A stretch of DNA of 64,000 nucleotides from Bacteroidota bacterium (GTDB lineage Bacteria; Bacteroidota; Bacteroidia; Bacteroidales; Porphyromonadaceae), in NCBI GenBank assembly GCA_023396255.1, contig JAEWWU010000007.1:53608-117607 (forward strand), in the 5' to 3' direction. The notes under the pieces are model-generated. The model had not been told where the DNA came from, did no database searches, and saw only the letters and a list, made by a program, of their open reading frames with translations. How positions within the stretch are numbered: position 1 is the first letter of the stretch; every line of letters begins with the position of its first letter. The position numbers and the translations under genes were made by a program. Of this stretch, positions 8,106 through 17,522 are shown piece by piece.

Positions 8106-9047
8106 TTATGATTTATGCAAAATATAAACGAGAGAACTTGCCAAATTCTTATTCCTCAAAGAAGCATACAAAGACCTTAACCCAAGCCCAATACCTCTAC
8201 AAAAAGCCATACCCGACCGGGTGTTCTTCCTATTTTGTTCCGAAAGGATAGAGACATAAAAGGCATCCAAATACATCGGATGTACGGAGGAAAGGGCAAA
8301 TCCATATCTACTAACCAAGGCGGAAAGTGTATTGAAAGAAAAATGCCACAAATGACGAGGTACGTCATAGGCTGCCCACATTCTCTTGTAATGGCGAGCA
8401 TCAAAAGAGGCACTATTGGGCAAAGCCAATACAAGGGCTCCTCCCGGTTTCAACATTTGATAAAAAGCCGACAAATGAGCATCTAAATCTGGAATGTGTT
8501 CTAAAACGTGCCACAACGTAATGACTTGAAAAGCATCTTTTTCATACACTTTTGGCAAAGCTGATATATGAGCAAAAGACCTATCTAGACCTATGCGTTG
8601 TGCCACCAAAGCACGGGCATCATCGTCAACCTCTACAGCAACAACATCGCAGTCCAATCTTCTTATTTGATCGGCAAAGTACCCTGTACCAGCACCGACA
8701 TCTAAAAGAGAGGACGGCAACATCCCTCCCAAAGATCGCTCAACCCACGAAATTTTCTGTTTAAGCATCCTGTTTCTCGCCAAACGAAACAAAGTGCTGG
8801 TCACACCTCTAGAGGTATCGCTATGGGGCATATAGTTCTTGGATTTATAATAGGCTCCCAAATTTTCTGCATTAGGAGGATTGCCTGTTTGTATAAAACC
8901 ACAGTCCACACAACGATGCAAGGAGAATTCTTCTCCGGAAACCAAGTAATCTTTACATCGCCCCAGTACTCTAAAACGAAAACCACCACACACAGGACAA
9001 GGGCTGTGTGTAGTGGTTACTAATGTATCTGTTGATATCAAAGACAT
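8106..9047 (-). CDS. SAM-dependent methyltransferase with N-terminal zinc ribbon
   Basis: A 313-residue class I methyltransferase. The N-terminus has two Cys pairs (CPVCGG at about residues 17-22 and CVDCG at about 46-50) that look like a structural zinc ribbon. Motif I is LLDVGAGTGYF near 114-124, and the LWHVLEHIPD stretch is the usual post-motif of the type 11/23 group. Proteins of this build methylate sugars, quinones or other small molecules in diverse pathways; nothing nearby fixes the substrate. The mazG gene lies 12 bases upstream on the same strand, so they are probably co-transcribed. Confidence 0.8.
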   Translation of the reverse strand: MSLISTDTLVTTTHSPCPVCGGFRFRVLGRCKDYLVSGEEFSLHRCVDCGFIQTGNPPNAENLGAYYKSKNYMPHSDTSRGVTSTLFRLARNRMLKQKISWVERSLGGMLPSSLLDVGAGTGYFADQIRRLDCDVVAVEVDDDARALVAQRIGLDRSFAHISALPKVYEKDAFQVITLWHVLEHIPDLDAHLSAFYQMLKPGGALVLALPNSASFDARHYKRMWAAYDVPRHLWHFSFNTLSALVSRYGFALSSVHPMYLDAFYVSILSEQNRKNTRSGMAFCRGIGLGLRSLYASLRNKNLASSLVYILHKS

Positions 9048-9059
9048 ATCAGAGGTCTG

Positions 9060-9896
9060 TTATTGATTCATCTTTATTTCGTTTGCATCTTTTATATTAT
9101 GCTTTTTTGCGACGTTCTTCTTGGCTTCATTCCACCAAAAATCCAATTCCCCAATTGAATACTCTGCAACTGCTTTTCCCTGTGCTAGAGCTTGCTGCTC
9201 TACGTAATTGAAACGAGTTATAAACTTCTTATTAGTTAACTCCAAAGCATTATCTGGATTAACACCATAAAGACGCGCTGCATTGATAAGACTAAAAAAG
9301 AGATCTCCAAACTCTTCTTCGATACGCTGCTCTGACAAAGAACCAGCATTCAGCTCTACCTCCAACTCTGCAATCTCTTCCTTTACTTTTTGCCACACAT
9401 CTTCTCGCCTATTCCAATCAAAACCAACGGCCCTTGCTTTATCTTGAATACGGTAGGCTTTTACAACCGATGGCAAAGATACCGGAACTCCAGAAAGAAC
9501 TGTCTTATTTCCGTCTTTTTCTTTCTGCTTAATTCGTTCCCAAGATTGCTCTACTTCCAAGGCATTATCGGCAACCGTTGTTCCATAGATATGCGGATGA
9601 CGATAAATAAGCTTATTGCACAAACGATTACAAACATCGGAAAGATCAAAATAACCCTTCTCTTCCGCTATACGCGCATAAAAAAGGACGTGCAACAAAA
9701 CATCCCCCAACTCCTTGCTCAAATTGGATATATCTTGTGCAAGGATAGCATCACTAAGTTCATATACCTCCTCTATCGTATTAGCTCTAAGAGATTCCAT
9801 TGTCTGCTCTTTATCCCACGGACAATGGGTTCTAAGAGTGTACAAAACATCCAATATACGAGCAATGGCTTCTATTTTGTCTGTTGTTGAGATCAT
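9060..9896 (-). CDS. mazG: MazG nucleoside triphosphate pyrophosphohydrolase
   Basis: Hydrolyses (d)NTPs, especially non-canonical ones, to monophosphates and pyrophosphate. Two MazG domains are present. The first begins LRTHCPWDKEQT (about residues 20-31) and carries EEVYELSDA and ELGDVLLH, the EExxE and ExxD metal-binding motifs. The second has KVKEEIAELE and EEFGDLFFS. The 278-residue length is that of the two-domain E. coli-type enzyme. A C-terminal extension of about 20 residues is rich in Lys and Asn. Confidence 0.95.
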   Translation of the reverse strand: MISTTDKIEAIARILDVLYTLRTHCPWDKEQTMESLRANTIEEVYELSDAILAQDISNLSKELGDVLLHVLFYARIAEEKGYFDLSDVCNRLCNKLIYRHPHIYGTTVADNALEVEQSWERIKQKEKDGNKTVLSGVPVSLPSVVKAYRIQDKARAVGFDWNRREDVWQKVKEEIAELEVELNAGSLSEQRIEEEFGDLFFSLINAARLYGVNPDNALELTNKKFITRFNYVEQQALAQGKAVAEYSIGELDFWWNEAKKNVAKKHNIKDANEIKMNQ

Positions 9897-9941
9897 ACTT
9901 AAAGAAATAGTTTGAACCTAGTGATGCAAGAAATATAAGAA

Positions 9942-11996
9942 TTACTTCTTCTTGCGTTTAGCGAATTCTTGCAAACCGCCTTTCAAGAATTTCTTGTACT
10001 TCTCAATATCGGTATCGTGAGCATACGAAGAAGAGAGAGGTTTGCCATCAGCATCTAAAGCTACGTAATAAGGTTGAGCATTAGCAGCAAATTTACTACG
10101 TTGTAGATAACTCCACTTATCTCCCACTGTACGCAATTTACGAGTTGTTCCATTTTCTTGAACTTCAATAACTTCTGGCAATGGAGTTTTATCATCAACC
10201 ATCAAGGTTACCAAGATGTAGTCATCCTCCAACATTCCCTTTACTTGGGAATCAATCCACACAGAATTTTCCATTTCTCGACAGTTAACACAACCAAATC
10301 CAGAGAAATCGACCAAAACGGGCTTTCCTGTTTGACGAGCATGTGTTAAAGCTGCATCATAATCTGAGAACTTAGCGTGAACCTCTCCATCGTAAAGATT
10401 AAAGTCTTGAGTGTTGAGAGGTGGAGCAAATGCACTTATAGCTTTCAGAGGTGCACCCCACAAACCAGGAATCATATAGATGGCAAAAGAGAAAGATATA
10501 ATAGCCATAAAAAGACGAGCAACCCCTGTTTTTTGAGATGGAGTATCGTGTGGCAAAGTCAATTTACCCAATAGATACACACCCAACAAGAAGAAAATAA
10601 CAATCCAGAGAGCCAAGAAAGTTTCACGGTCTAAGATTCCCCATCCATAAGCCAAGTCGGCAACTGAAAGGAACTTAAGAGAGAGAGCTAATTCCAAAAA
10701 TCCGAGGACAACCTTCACCGAATTGAGCCAGCCACCACTCTTGGGCATAGACTGCAGCATATTCGGGAAAATAGCAAACAAAGTAAAAGGTAAAGCAAGT
10801 GCCACTGAAAAACCAAACATTCCAACGGCCGGTCCCAATATAGAACCACTAGTAGCAGCCTGCACAAGCAATGTACCAATAATAGGACCTGTACAAGAGA
10901 ATGAAACAAGTACCAAAGTAAAGGCCATAAAGAAGATACTCAATATCCCCGTAGTACTATCGGCTTTGCTATCCAACTTGTTAGTCCACTTCGCAGGCAA
11001 GACCAATTCAAAAGCTCCAAAGAAAGACACAGCAAAGAGAACCAAAAGGGCAAAGAAGATAACATTAAAGACAGCATTCGTCGCCAGCTTATTGAGAGCT
11101 CCTGCGCCAAAGATACCCGTTATAAGCAATCCCATCGTCAAATAGATAATCACAATGGAAAGACCATAAATCACGGCTTCCTTAATAGCATCTTTACGGC
11201 TCTTTGTTCTTTTGAGGAAGAAACTTACAGTCATCGGGATCATCGGCCAAACACAAGGAGTCAGTAATGCAACCAATCCACCTAAAAACCCGTAAACAAA
11301 GATTAACCACAAGGAAGAGTTGGACTGCTGTTGATTGCGGTCTCCATAATATTTCAAATCTTCTATTACAGGTGCCCAAGTATCTGTTACCCCCAAAGCA
11401 GCACCAACAGAAACCTCTGCATTCTCAGCTGTGGCTGCAAGGGTATCGGTCACGGCATTTTCTCCATCCTCATTACCCTGCTCCTCAGCAGAGACTTGAG
11501 CGGCTGCCATACTTTTGAGATGTTTAGATGTAAACTTAAAATCGTAGTCAAGTTGAACACAATTATCCTCACAAGCTTGACCTTTTAAGTATCCTTCATA
11601 GACAAACTTTGCGGGGTCAGTAACTTCTATCTTTTGGCTAAAAGTAACGCTGTTTGAATAATGGCGAACCTCTATATTGAAAATATCGTCCATTTCCTTA
11701 TGAGGAGCTTTATTAGCGACAAAATCGCCCACCAAACGAGCACCAACTAACTTATCAACATTAAACACCAACGGATTTGGCCCTCCTGCCGGGAGGTTTT
11801 GGTCATACAAGTGCCACCCCGGCTTAATCTTTGCCGTAATCTTTATTGTCTTAATGGGAGTACCACTGTCCTCCAAAGAAGAAGTCCATACCACCACATT
11901 GTCGGAAATCTGAGCCTTTGCCAAATTGGTAAAAGCTCCGGCAGTGAGAGTAATGATTAGGGCTAAAACACCCCACAATGAGATAATCTTGTTCAT
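9942..11996 (-). CDS. dsbD: DsbD-type thiol:disulfide interchange protein
   Basis: Carries reducing power from cytoplasmic thioredoxin across the inner membrane to the periplasm. The 684 residues are arranged as a signal peptide, an N-terminal DsbD-alpha domain (about 30-160, with CEDNC as the redox pair), a central region of about eight membrane helices (about 230-510) with the redox cysteines in TPCVWPMIP and FSCTGPI, and a C-terminal thioredoxin fold with GFGCVNCREME as the active CxxC. All three cysteine pairs needed for the relay are present. A long Ala/Glu-rich linker precedes the membrane part. It probably supports reduction of exported thiol proteins. Confidence 0.93.
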   Translation of the reverse strand: MNKIISLWGVLALIITLTAGAFTNLAKAQISDNVVVWTSSLEDSGTPIKTIKITAKIKPGWHLYDQNLPAGGPNPLVFNVDKLVGARLVGDFVANKAPHKEMDDIFNIEVRHYSNSVTFSQKIEVTDPAKFVYEGYLKGQACEDNCVQLDYDFKFTSKHLKSMAAAQVSAEEQGNEDGENAVTDTLAATAENAEVSVGAALGVTDTWAPVIEDLKYYGDRNQQQSNSSLWLIFVYGFLGGLVALLTPCVWPMIPMTVSFFLKRTKSRKDAIKEAVIYGLSIVIIYLTMGLLITGIFGAGALNKLATNAVFNVIFFALLVLFAVSFFGAFELVLPAKWTNKLDSKADSTTGILSIFFMAFTLVLVSFSCTGPIIGTLLVQAATSGSILGPAVGMFGFSVALALPFTLFAIFPNMLQSMPKSGGWLNSVKVVLGFLELALSLKFLSVADLAYGWGILDRETFLALWIVIFFLLGVYLLGKLTLPHDTPSQKTGVARLFMAIISFSFAIYMIPGLWGAPLKAISAFAPPLNTQDFNLYDGEVHAKFSDYDAALTHARQTGKPVLVDFSGFGCVNCREMENSVWIDSQVKGMLEDDYILVTLMVDDKTPLPEVIEVQENGTTRKLRTVGDKWSYLQRSKFAANAQPYYVALDADGKPLSSSYAHDTDIEKYKKFLKGGLQEFAKRKKK

Positions 11997-12051
11997 TTCT
12001 TTAACTTAACTATATATCATATATTAATCCATAAATCCTACTTTACTTCTC

Positions 12052-13017
12052 TCAATCTCCAAACTTCGGAGTACCAAAAGATGCTTTTTGTGCTCTGGTC
12101 AAGCGCATCTGGAGCAATTTGTCCATTGCATCTGGAATAGGTTCTTCAAACAGTAAAACCTTTTGGGTTATAGGATTACAAAACCTAATCTTCGTAGCCC
12201 TCAGAGCTAAGGTTCCTGTTCCCATTAGGGCGTCTTTACATCTCCTATCCCCGACCAAAGGACACCCCATCGCGGCTAAGCTAGAACGAATGGCATTATT
12301 CCGAGTTTGCAAAGAAATCTCCAACTTGGACAAATAACCTGCACTTTTGCCAATTACCTTATATTTTGCTTTAAAGGGGGCTTTTTTTCCACCTAACTTT
12401 CCTGCTTTAGTACCTTTCAGTTGCGTTTTTTTCGTTTCTACTTGTTCCAAAAAGCCTTGTTCCAAAGAAAGACTTCCCTTAACGACAGCAGAAAAAACAT
12501 TTTCACTCATAAAGATCTTCCAATCATTCAAAATTTGCTGCTGTAATTCTCTCTGACGAGCCAAAACTACAAACCCAGCTGTATCCTTATCTAATCTATT
12601 CAACAGAAAAATCTTTTCCCTTGGATTATAATCCTTAAGATGTTTTGCCACGAGTCTAAACAATGTACGCTCTGCCTCTTTACTAACAGAAACAGTAGGT
12701 ATTCCGGCTTCTTTGTAGACAACAAAAAAGAACTCATCACTATATACTTCGCGTACCAAAGGATGATTTAACTTCGGCGAAAATCCTAAAGAATGCACTT
12801 CCACTAATCCTTCCCCCGGAACAATTGCATCAAACTGAGAGCAAGGAATCCCATTAACTGTAACACATCTATCTCTAAGCTTTTGCTTGATCGTATTACG
12901 ACTCAACCCTAATTTTCCAGAAAGAAGAAGAGACAAAAGTTCTCCCTCCTGCGGAGCTACAAAAGAAAAAATTACTTCTCTAGCTACATTCTTCTTGTTC
13001 ATTGTTTTCTGCCCCAT
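12052..13017 (-). CDS. RluA-family pseudouridine synthase
   Basis: A 321-residue RNA pseudouridine synthase. An S4-like N-terminal part (about residues 20-75, LSRNTIKQKLRDRCVTVNG) precedes the catalytic domain with LNRLDKDTAGFV near 142-153, where the Asp is the nucleophile. The GRTHQIR-type motif is weak here (RNNAIRSSLAAMGCPLVGD), which sets it apart from the RluD-like gene near 2 kb. The target RNA is unknown. The ATG directly abuts the stop of the upstream membrane-protein gene; another ATG lies 15 bases in. Operon: FtsB-like, membrane protein, this gene. Confidence 0.85.
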   Translation of the reverse strand: MGQKTMNKKNVAREVIFSFVAPQEGELLSLLLSGKLGLSRNTIKQKLRDRCVTVNGIPCSQFDAIVPGEGLVEVHSLGFSPKLNHPLVREVYSDEFFFVVYKEAGIPTVSVSKEAERTLFRLVAKHLKDYNPREKIFLLNRLDKDTAGFVVLARQRELQQQILNDWKIFMSENVFSAVVKGSLSLEQGFLEQVETKKTQLKGTKAGKLGGKKAPFKAKYKVIGKSAGYLSKLEISLQTRNNAIRSSLAAMGCPLVGDRRCKDALMGTGTLALRATKIRFCNPITQKVLLFEEPIPDAMDKLLQMRLTRAQKASFGTPKFGD

Positions 13018-13380
13018 TCAAGATGTTTTTTTCGAATAAATCCTGTTTATGGAAATATTACTGTAGATAAAAAGCACAGTCCCGAAAACAAGCAAAATAG
13101 ACCACCAAGCTTGATGCATAATGCTTGCAACTCCACATAGTATAAACAAGACACCGGAGAAGAAAGCCATTCCCATAAGTCGTTTTTCCCTTAGGGTAAA
13201 CGCAGACGCATCCACGAAAAGCCAAGAAACAGTGTAAGCACAAGCCCCTACGAGAAAAGCAGGAACCGCAAATCGCTCTACCACGTCAAGGACGCGCATA
13301 AACAAGGCTGCAACCATAACTAGGCAACCAGCCATATAAATTGCATCGCTGTAACGCTTTAAGGATTTCTTCCTCATCAT
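13018..13380 (-). CDS. Small multi-pass membrane protein, unrecognised
   Basis: A 120-residue hydrophobic protein with about four predicted membrane segments (about residues 13-30, 35-52, 65-80 and 88-106) and basic ends. I do not recognise the family beyond being a small integral membrane protein. Its start overlaps the stop of the FtsB/DivIC-like gene by 4 bases, and its stop abuts the pseudouridine synthase start, so it is in the middle of a three-gene operon. Confidence 0.7.
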   Translation of the reverse strand: MMRKKSLKRYSDAIYMAGCLVMVAALFMRVLDVVERFAVPAFLVGACAYTVSWLFVDASAFTLREKRLMGMAFFSGVLFILCGVASIMHQAWWSILLVFGTVLFIYSNISINRIYSKKTS

Positions 13381-13730
13381 TCCTCCTCTAACTTGTACTC
13401 TGTAGAGTCTACAATAAGAAAAACTAATTCCTCCGGAGCCTTCATTCCGTAATCTACACGTGCAATATGCTCCAAATCTTCGGCATTATCAGTTATATGC
13501 TTTAATTTCACACTATCCGCTTGATACCGTAGACGGGCATTCTTATACGTACGCTCCAACTGCCTAATGCGTCTAATGTGCCTAAAGTGATTCCATACAG
13601 AGGCCTCTCCAAAAACAAAAAACAGCATAAAACAAACCACTCCAGTCAGAACACAGAGACGCGAAACGGTAACTCGACTTCGATACTTAGAAAATTCCCT
13701 CTGGATACGCCCCTTTATCTCATCCAACAT
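13377..13730 (-). CDS. FtsB/DivIC-family septum formation initiator
   Basis: A small bitopic division protein. About 30 cytoplasmic residues are followed by one membrane helix (about residues 22-42), then a coiled-coil stretch (about 50-80) and a short conserved end (ARVDYGMKAPEELVF) characteristic of the DivIC/FtsB family, whose members tie FtsL and FtsQ/DivIB together at the septum. The frame is open from a GTG at 13748, but the ATG at 13730 has a GGGA just upstream, so I use it. A TATATTTG -7-like box at 13784-13791 may drive the operon, though no good TTG partner is seen. Confidence 0.85.
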   Translation of the reverse strand: MLDEIKGRIQREFSKYRSRVTVSRLCVLTGVVCFMLFFVFGEASVWNHFRHIRRIRQLERTYKNARLRYQADSVKLKHITDNAEDLEHIARVDYGMKAPEELVFLIVDSTEYKLEEE

Positions 13731-13748
13731 ACCATTCCCTCTTTGCAC

Positions 13749-14151
13749 AACATACAGCTACTTCTCGCTCCTTAAACACATTGCAAATATAACAACAAAA
13801 TAGAAGTTTTCTATTATTGGTATTTTTCGGATTTCGGGAAGATTGATTCGATTTGTATTAAAAAACACCATTAGAAGAAAAATTTCAAAAATCAAAGAAG
13901 CAATAAAATGATAGAAAAACTCGTTAAGCTACTAATAAAAAGAAATTACAAAGCCTCTTTTAATACTTTTCAAAAATAGAATCAATGCCCCAACGTTATC
14001 ATCAACGGACCTCCAATTGCATTTTTTTGCCTAGAATACCTCAAATATGCAATACAAAAATTGCAAAACAAGATGATCCCATCTAAAAGGATGGACCTCT
14101 CCAATTTATTGAGTCCACTCTATCTCATTTATGCCAATCAGTATTCTCTTC
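13749..14151. other. AT-rich intergenic stretch
   Basis: About 400 very AT-rich bases between the FtsB-like gene start and the O-methyltransferase stop, both minus strand. Apart from the possible -7 box at 13784-13791 on the minus strand I see no gene, strong hairpin or repeat. Confidence 0.5.
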
Positions 14152-14799
14152 TCATTTCTTACGAATCAGCGTTAGTCCATCTCTTATTGGCAAAATAATC
14201 TGTTCCACAGAATCATCCTCTGCCACCAACTGATTGAAACGATGGATAGCTGCACATTGTGCATCTTTCTCTCTTTCGGAAGACATTACAACTTTTCCAC
14301 TCCAAAGAGTATTATCTGCGAGAATCACAGCCCCCTTAGATAAAGAGGGGACAATCATCCGATAATAATCAGGATACTCTCTTTTATCCGCATCTATATA
14401 CACCAATTGAAATCGGTATTCTTGCAGCAAGGAAGGCAGAATTTCCAAAGCGGAGGCATAATGGAGAATAATTCTTTCCGCTGCTTGACTTTTTTGCACG
14501 AAGGGACTTATAAAATCAGCCAATTCTTCATTACACTCTATACTATGCAATCTAGCTTGTGGATGCTCCAATGCCTCAGCCAACACAATTGTGCTATAAC
14601 CACTATATGCCCCTAACTCCAAGACATTGATGGGCGAAAGCATTTTACAGATTAGCCTCAATAAGAGTCCCTGCATATGTCCGCTCAGCATACGAGGCTG
14701 AAGCAGACGGAGATGAGCCGCCCTATCCAATTCTCTTAACAAATCAGATTCCAACTCTGAAAACTGCTTGGCATAAGCTATAATTTGATCTGAAAACAT
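14152..14799 (-). CDS. Class I O-methyltransferase (methyltransferase 3 family)
   Basis: A 215-residue cation-dependent O-methyltransferase resembling catechol/caffeoyl-CoA methyltransferases. VLELGAYSGYST near residues 60-71 is the SAM motif, LVYIDADKREYPDYY near 132-146 carries the metal-binding Asp residues, and ILADNTLWSGKV near 157-168 is the family's third block. The natural substrate is unknown. It begins 16 bases after hydF, as the last gene of the hydrogenase maturation cluster, which probably reflects shared transcription rather than a role in H-cluster assembly. Confidence 0.88.
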   Translation of the reverse strand: MFSDQIIAYAKQFSELESDLLRELDRAAHLRLLQPRMLSGHMQGLLLRLICKMLSPINVLELGAYSGYSTIVLAEALEHPQARLHSIECNEELADFISPFVQKSQAAERIILHYASALEILPSLLQEYRFQLVYIDADKREYPDYYRMIVPSLSKGAVILADNTLWSGKVVMSSEREKDAQCAAIHRFNQLVAEDDSVEQIILPIRDGLTLIRKK

Positions 14800-14815
14800 C
14801 TCACAAAATCATCTT

Positions 14816-16036
14816 CTATTCGTTGTTGTTACACTCTGTCTTATAAGGAATTGCTACATAAGGAAGAATTCCCGTCAAAGCTGCAATAGCCATTCCATAA
14901 TTGGTGATGGGAATACCTTGGGAAATAGCACGGACAATTCTCGATTGAACCGCCTTCCGATTAAACATACAAGCTCCACAATGAATTATCAAATCGTATG
15001 AAGACAAATCATCTGGAAAATCCGCACCAGAACAAATATCAATTTGGATATCTTCTCCCAATTTTTGGCGAAGCATTTTAGGCAATTTTACCCTGCCAAT
15101 ATCTTCATTTCGAGGAGCATGCGTACAAGCCTCTGCAATCAAAATTCGCGATTTATCGCCCAAAGAATCTAAAAAATTAGCCCCTACGACAAAGAGATCC
15201 GAGTCGCCTTTATAAGAAGCAAATAGTACCGAAAAAGATGTTAAAAGAACCCCTTGAGGAAGCAACAGATATACCTCTTTGAATACTTGAGAATCTGTAA
15301 TAATTAGCTTGGGAAGAACAGCTAAGGCAGCCAACGAATTTTGCAAAGATTGTGGAGTGCAAGAAACGACAACACAACCCTTATCCAACAACTCTCTTAT
15401 CGTTTGTACTTGAGGCAATATGAGTCTTCCCTTGGGTGCTGAACTATCTTGAGGCATAACCAAAACAACAACATCTCCCGACTCAACCAAATTACCTGTT
15501 ATTGTGCGCTCTTTTTCTCCTCGTGCAGAAACAATATCTGCAATAGACCTATATATCCGCTCTATATCCTCTGGATTATGAGCACTTACAATCAACGGGT
15601 CGGATTCCAACGTTTGAGTTAGCACTGCAAGCTCTTCTTTGCCATAAGAATAAAGATCTGCCTTGGTCAAAAGCACCAAAGTAGGAATCTCTTTCTCTCG
15701 TAAACACAACAGCCACTCTTTATCCGTTGCTTCCAAAGATTCGGAAAGCAATAATAATGCAATATCTACACGATCTAAACTTCGCAAAGAGACCTTCACC
15801 CGTTCCTCACCCAAGACTGTACAATCATCAAACCCCGGAGTATCTATAAAAACAACAGCTCCCACCTCCGGGACCTCCATAGCCTTAGAAACAGGATCTG
15901 TGGTTGTTCCCGGAACATCTGAAACCAAAGAAACAGTTTGTCTTGTAAGAGCATTTATTAATGTCGATTTACCACTATTAGTACGCCCATAAAGAGCTAT
16001 ATGTAAGCGATCCGACTGAGATGTCTTTTGATGCAT
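14816..16036 (-). CDS. hydF: [FeFe]-hydrogenase H-cluster maturation GTPase HydF
   Basis: Scaffold on which the 2Fe subcluster of [FeFe]-hydrogenase is finished before transfer to HydA. The N-terminal GTPase domain has GRTNSGKST (P-loop, about residues 17-25), GTTT, DTPGFDD and the specificity motif TKAD. The C-terminal cluster-binding part has CTH (about residue 300) and HCGACM (about 350), the CxH...HCxxC ligand set of the family. The 406-residue length is normal. It follows hydG by 5 bases on the minus strand. Confidence 0.95.
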   Translation of the reverse strand: MHQKTSQSDRLHIALYGRTNSGKSTLINALTRQTVSLVSDVPGTTTDPVSKAMEVPEVGAVVFIDTPGFDDCTVLGEERVKVSLRSLDRVDIALLLLSESLEATDKEWLLCLREKEIPTLVLLTKADLYSYGKEELAVLTQTLESDPLIVSAHNPEDIERIYRSIADIVSARGEKERTITGNLVESGDVVVLVMPQDSSAPKGRLILPQVQTIRELLDKGCVVVSCTPQSLQNSLAALAVLPKLIITDSQVFKEVYLLLPQGVLLTSFSVLFASYKGDSDLFVVGANFLDSLGDKSRILIAEACTHAPRNEDIGRVKLPKMLRQKLGEDIQIDICSGADFPDDLSSYDLIIHCGACMFNRKAVQSRIVRAISQGIPITNYGMAIAALTGILPYVAIPYKTECNNNE

Positions 16037-16041
16037 AAAAC

Positions 16042-17466
16042 TTAAAATCTAAAATCCCGCTCTCCATTTTGTATCCTCAAAAGATTACGTTCGGCAATAG
16101 CTCTGATTTTGGGATTAGGTATCTTATTCAGTTCCTCTTGTATCAACTTTTTTCCCAATCCAATTGTCTCCAAAGAAGCATAATCCTCCAAATACTCTTG
16201 TAAAGTCAATAGAGCATTTGGACCACAACAGTTGGCTATCTGCCCATTTTTCACAAGAGCCATAAATCGATCCCCGGTGCGCCCTTCTCGATAACAAGCT
16301 GTACAAAAGCTAGGAATATATCCAAGTTTCAATAGCCATTGATTTATTTCATCCAAAGTCCGTTGATCACTGAGTTCAAATTGAGAAGTACCCACCGAAT
16401 TGGAGACTTGCTCCTCACTGTATCCCCCTACTGTTGTTTTGGAGCCTCCACTCAATTGCGATATTCCTACATCCAATATTCTTTCGCGAGAATGCACACT
16501 TTCCCTAGTAGAAACAATCATTCCCGCATAAGGAACTGATATACGTAAAACAGCCACAATTTTACGAAATACATCGTCGGAAATAGAATTTGAAAAATCT
16601 TTTGTATCTATGTCATCAGCAGGACAAATGCGAGGAACACTAATCGTATGAGGCCCTACTCCAAATCGGGCTTCCAAATGCTCGGCATGCATCAACATTC
16701 CCACCACATCATACTTATAGGTATTCAGTCCAAATAAAACTCCTATACCAACATCGTCTATTTTTCCCAGCATAGCTCTATCCATAGCCTCTGTGTGGTA
16801 AGCATAGTTGCTTTTCGGCCCTGTGGGATGTAAAGTCTCATAAGCTTCCTTGTGATAAGTTTCTTGGAATAAAATATAGGTACCTATACCGGCTTGGTGT
16901 AACCGTTCATAGTTTTCTACAGTTGTGGCCGCGATATTAACGTTTACTCGTCTTATGGCTCCGTTCCTATGTTTTATCTTATAAATGGTATCTATAGATT
17001 CTAGCAAATATTCCATTGTATTGACGGTTGGATGTTCGCCCATTTCCAATGCAAGCCGTTTATGCCCCATATCTTGAAGAGCAATAACTTCTTTCCGAAT
17101 TTCATCTTGAGCTAACTTTCTTCGAGGAATAGTAACATTCTTCTTATGATAAGGACAATAAGTACAACCATTAACACAGTAATTGGACAAGTACAAAGGA
17201 GCGAAAAGAACTATCCTCTTGCCATAGATTTTTTCTTTTATTTGCCGTGCCAAATGATAAATCTGCTCCATCTGTTCCTCATCCGTACACTCGAGTAACA
17301 CGGCGGCCTCACGATGCTCCAAGCCTTTACCAAAAGATGCTTTATTAAGAATTTCGTCAATTAAAAGATGATTGTTTCTATTTTCTTGAGCATAAGCCAA
17401 TGTATCTTCTATCTCCTCGTGTGAAATAAATTCAGTTGCAATATTCGATAGTTTGTTATAAGCCAT
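16042..17466 (-). CDS. hydG: [FeFe]-hydrogenase maturation radical SAM tyrosine lyase HydG
   Basis: Cleaves tyrosine to p-cresol and dehydroglycine and yields the CO and CN- ligands of the H-cluster. CVNGCTYC near residues 101-108 is the CxxxCxxC motif for the radical SAM [4Fe-4S] cluster, and CTAC with a further Cys about 22 residues on (near residues 385-415) is the auxiliary cluster site that separates HydG from the related ThiH. The 474-residue length matches HydG. It lies 56 bases after hydE and 5 bases before hydF. Confidence 0.95.
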   Translation of the reverse strand: MAYNKLSNIATEFISHEEIEDTLAYAQENRNNHLLIDEILNKASFGKGLEHREAAVLLECTDEEQMEQIYHLARQIKEKIYGKRIVLFAPLYLSNYCVNGCTYCPYHKKNVTIPRRKLAQDEIRKEVIALQDMGHKRLALEMGEHPTVNTMEYLLESIDTIYKIKHRNGAIRRVNVNIAATTVENYERLHQAGIGTYILFQETYHKEAYETLHPTGPKSNYAYHTEAMDRAMLGKIDDVGIGVLFGLNTYKYDVVGMLMHAEHLEARFGVGPHTISVPRICPADDIDTKDFSNSISDDVFRKIVAVLRISVPYAGMIVSTRESVHSRERILDVGISQLSGGSKTTVGGYSEEQVSNSVGTSQFELSDQRTLDEINQWLLKLGYIPSFCTACYREGRTGDRFMALVKNGQIANCCGPNALLTLQEYLEDYASLETIGLGKKLIQEELNKIPNPKIRAIAERNLLRIQNGERDFRF

Positions 17467-17522
17467 AATGTTCCCTGTACACTATTTGTACTCTATTGTT
17501 TTACGTACCGAGAAGTTTCCTA

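Noticed and set aside
7985..8251. 88-codon plus-strand frame
   Set aside because: Half overlaps the methyltransferase gene in antisense and is Lys/Arg-rich low complexity.
10723..11145. 140-codon plus-strand frame
   Set aside because: Antisense to the membrane part of dsbD; low-complexity Lys/Ala/Pro product.
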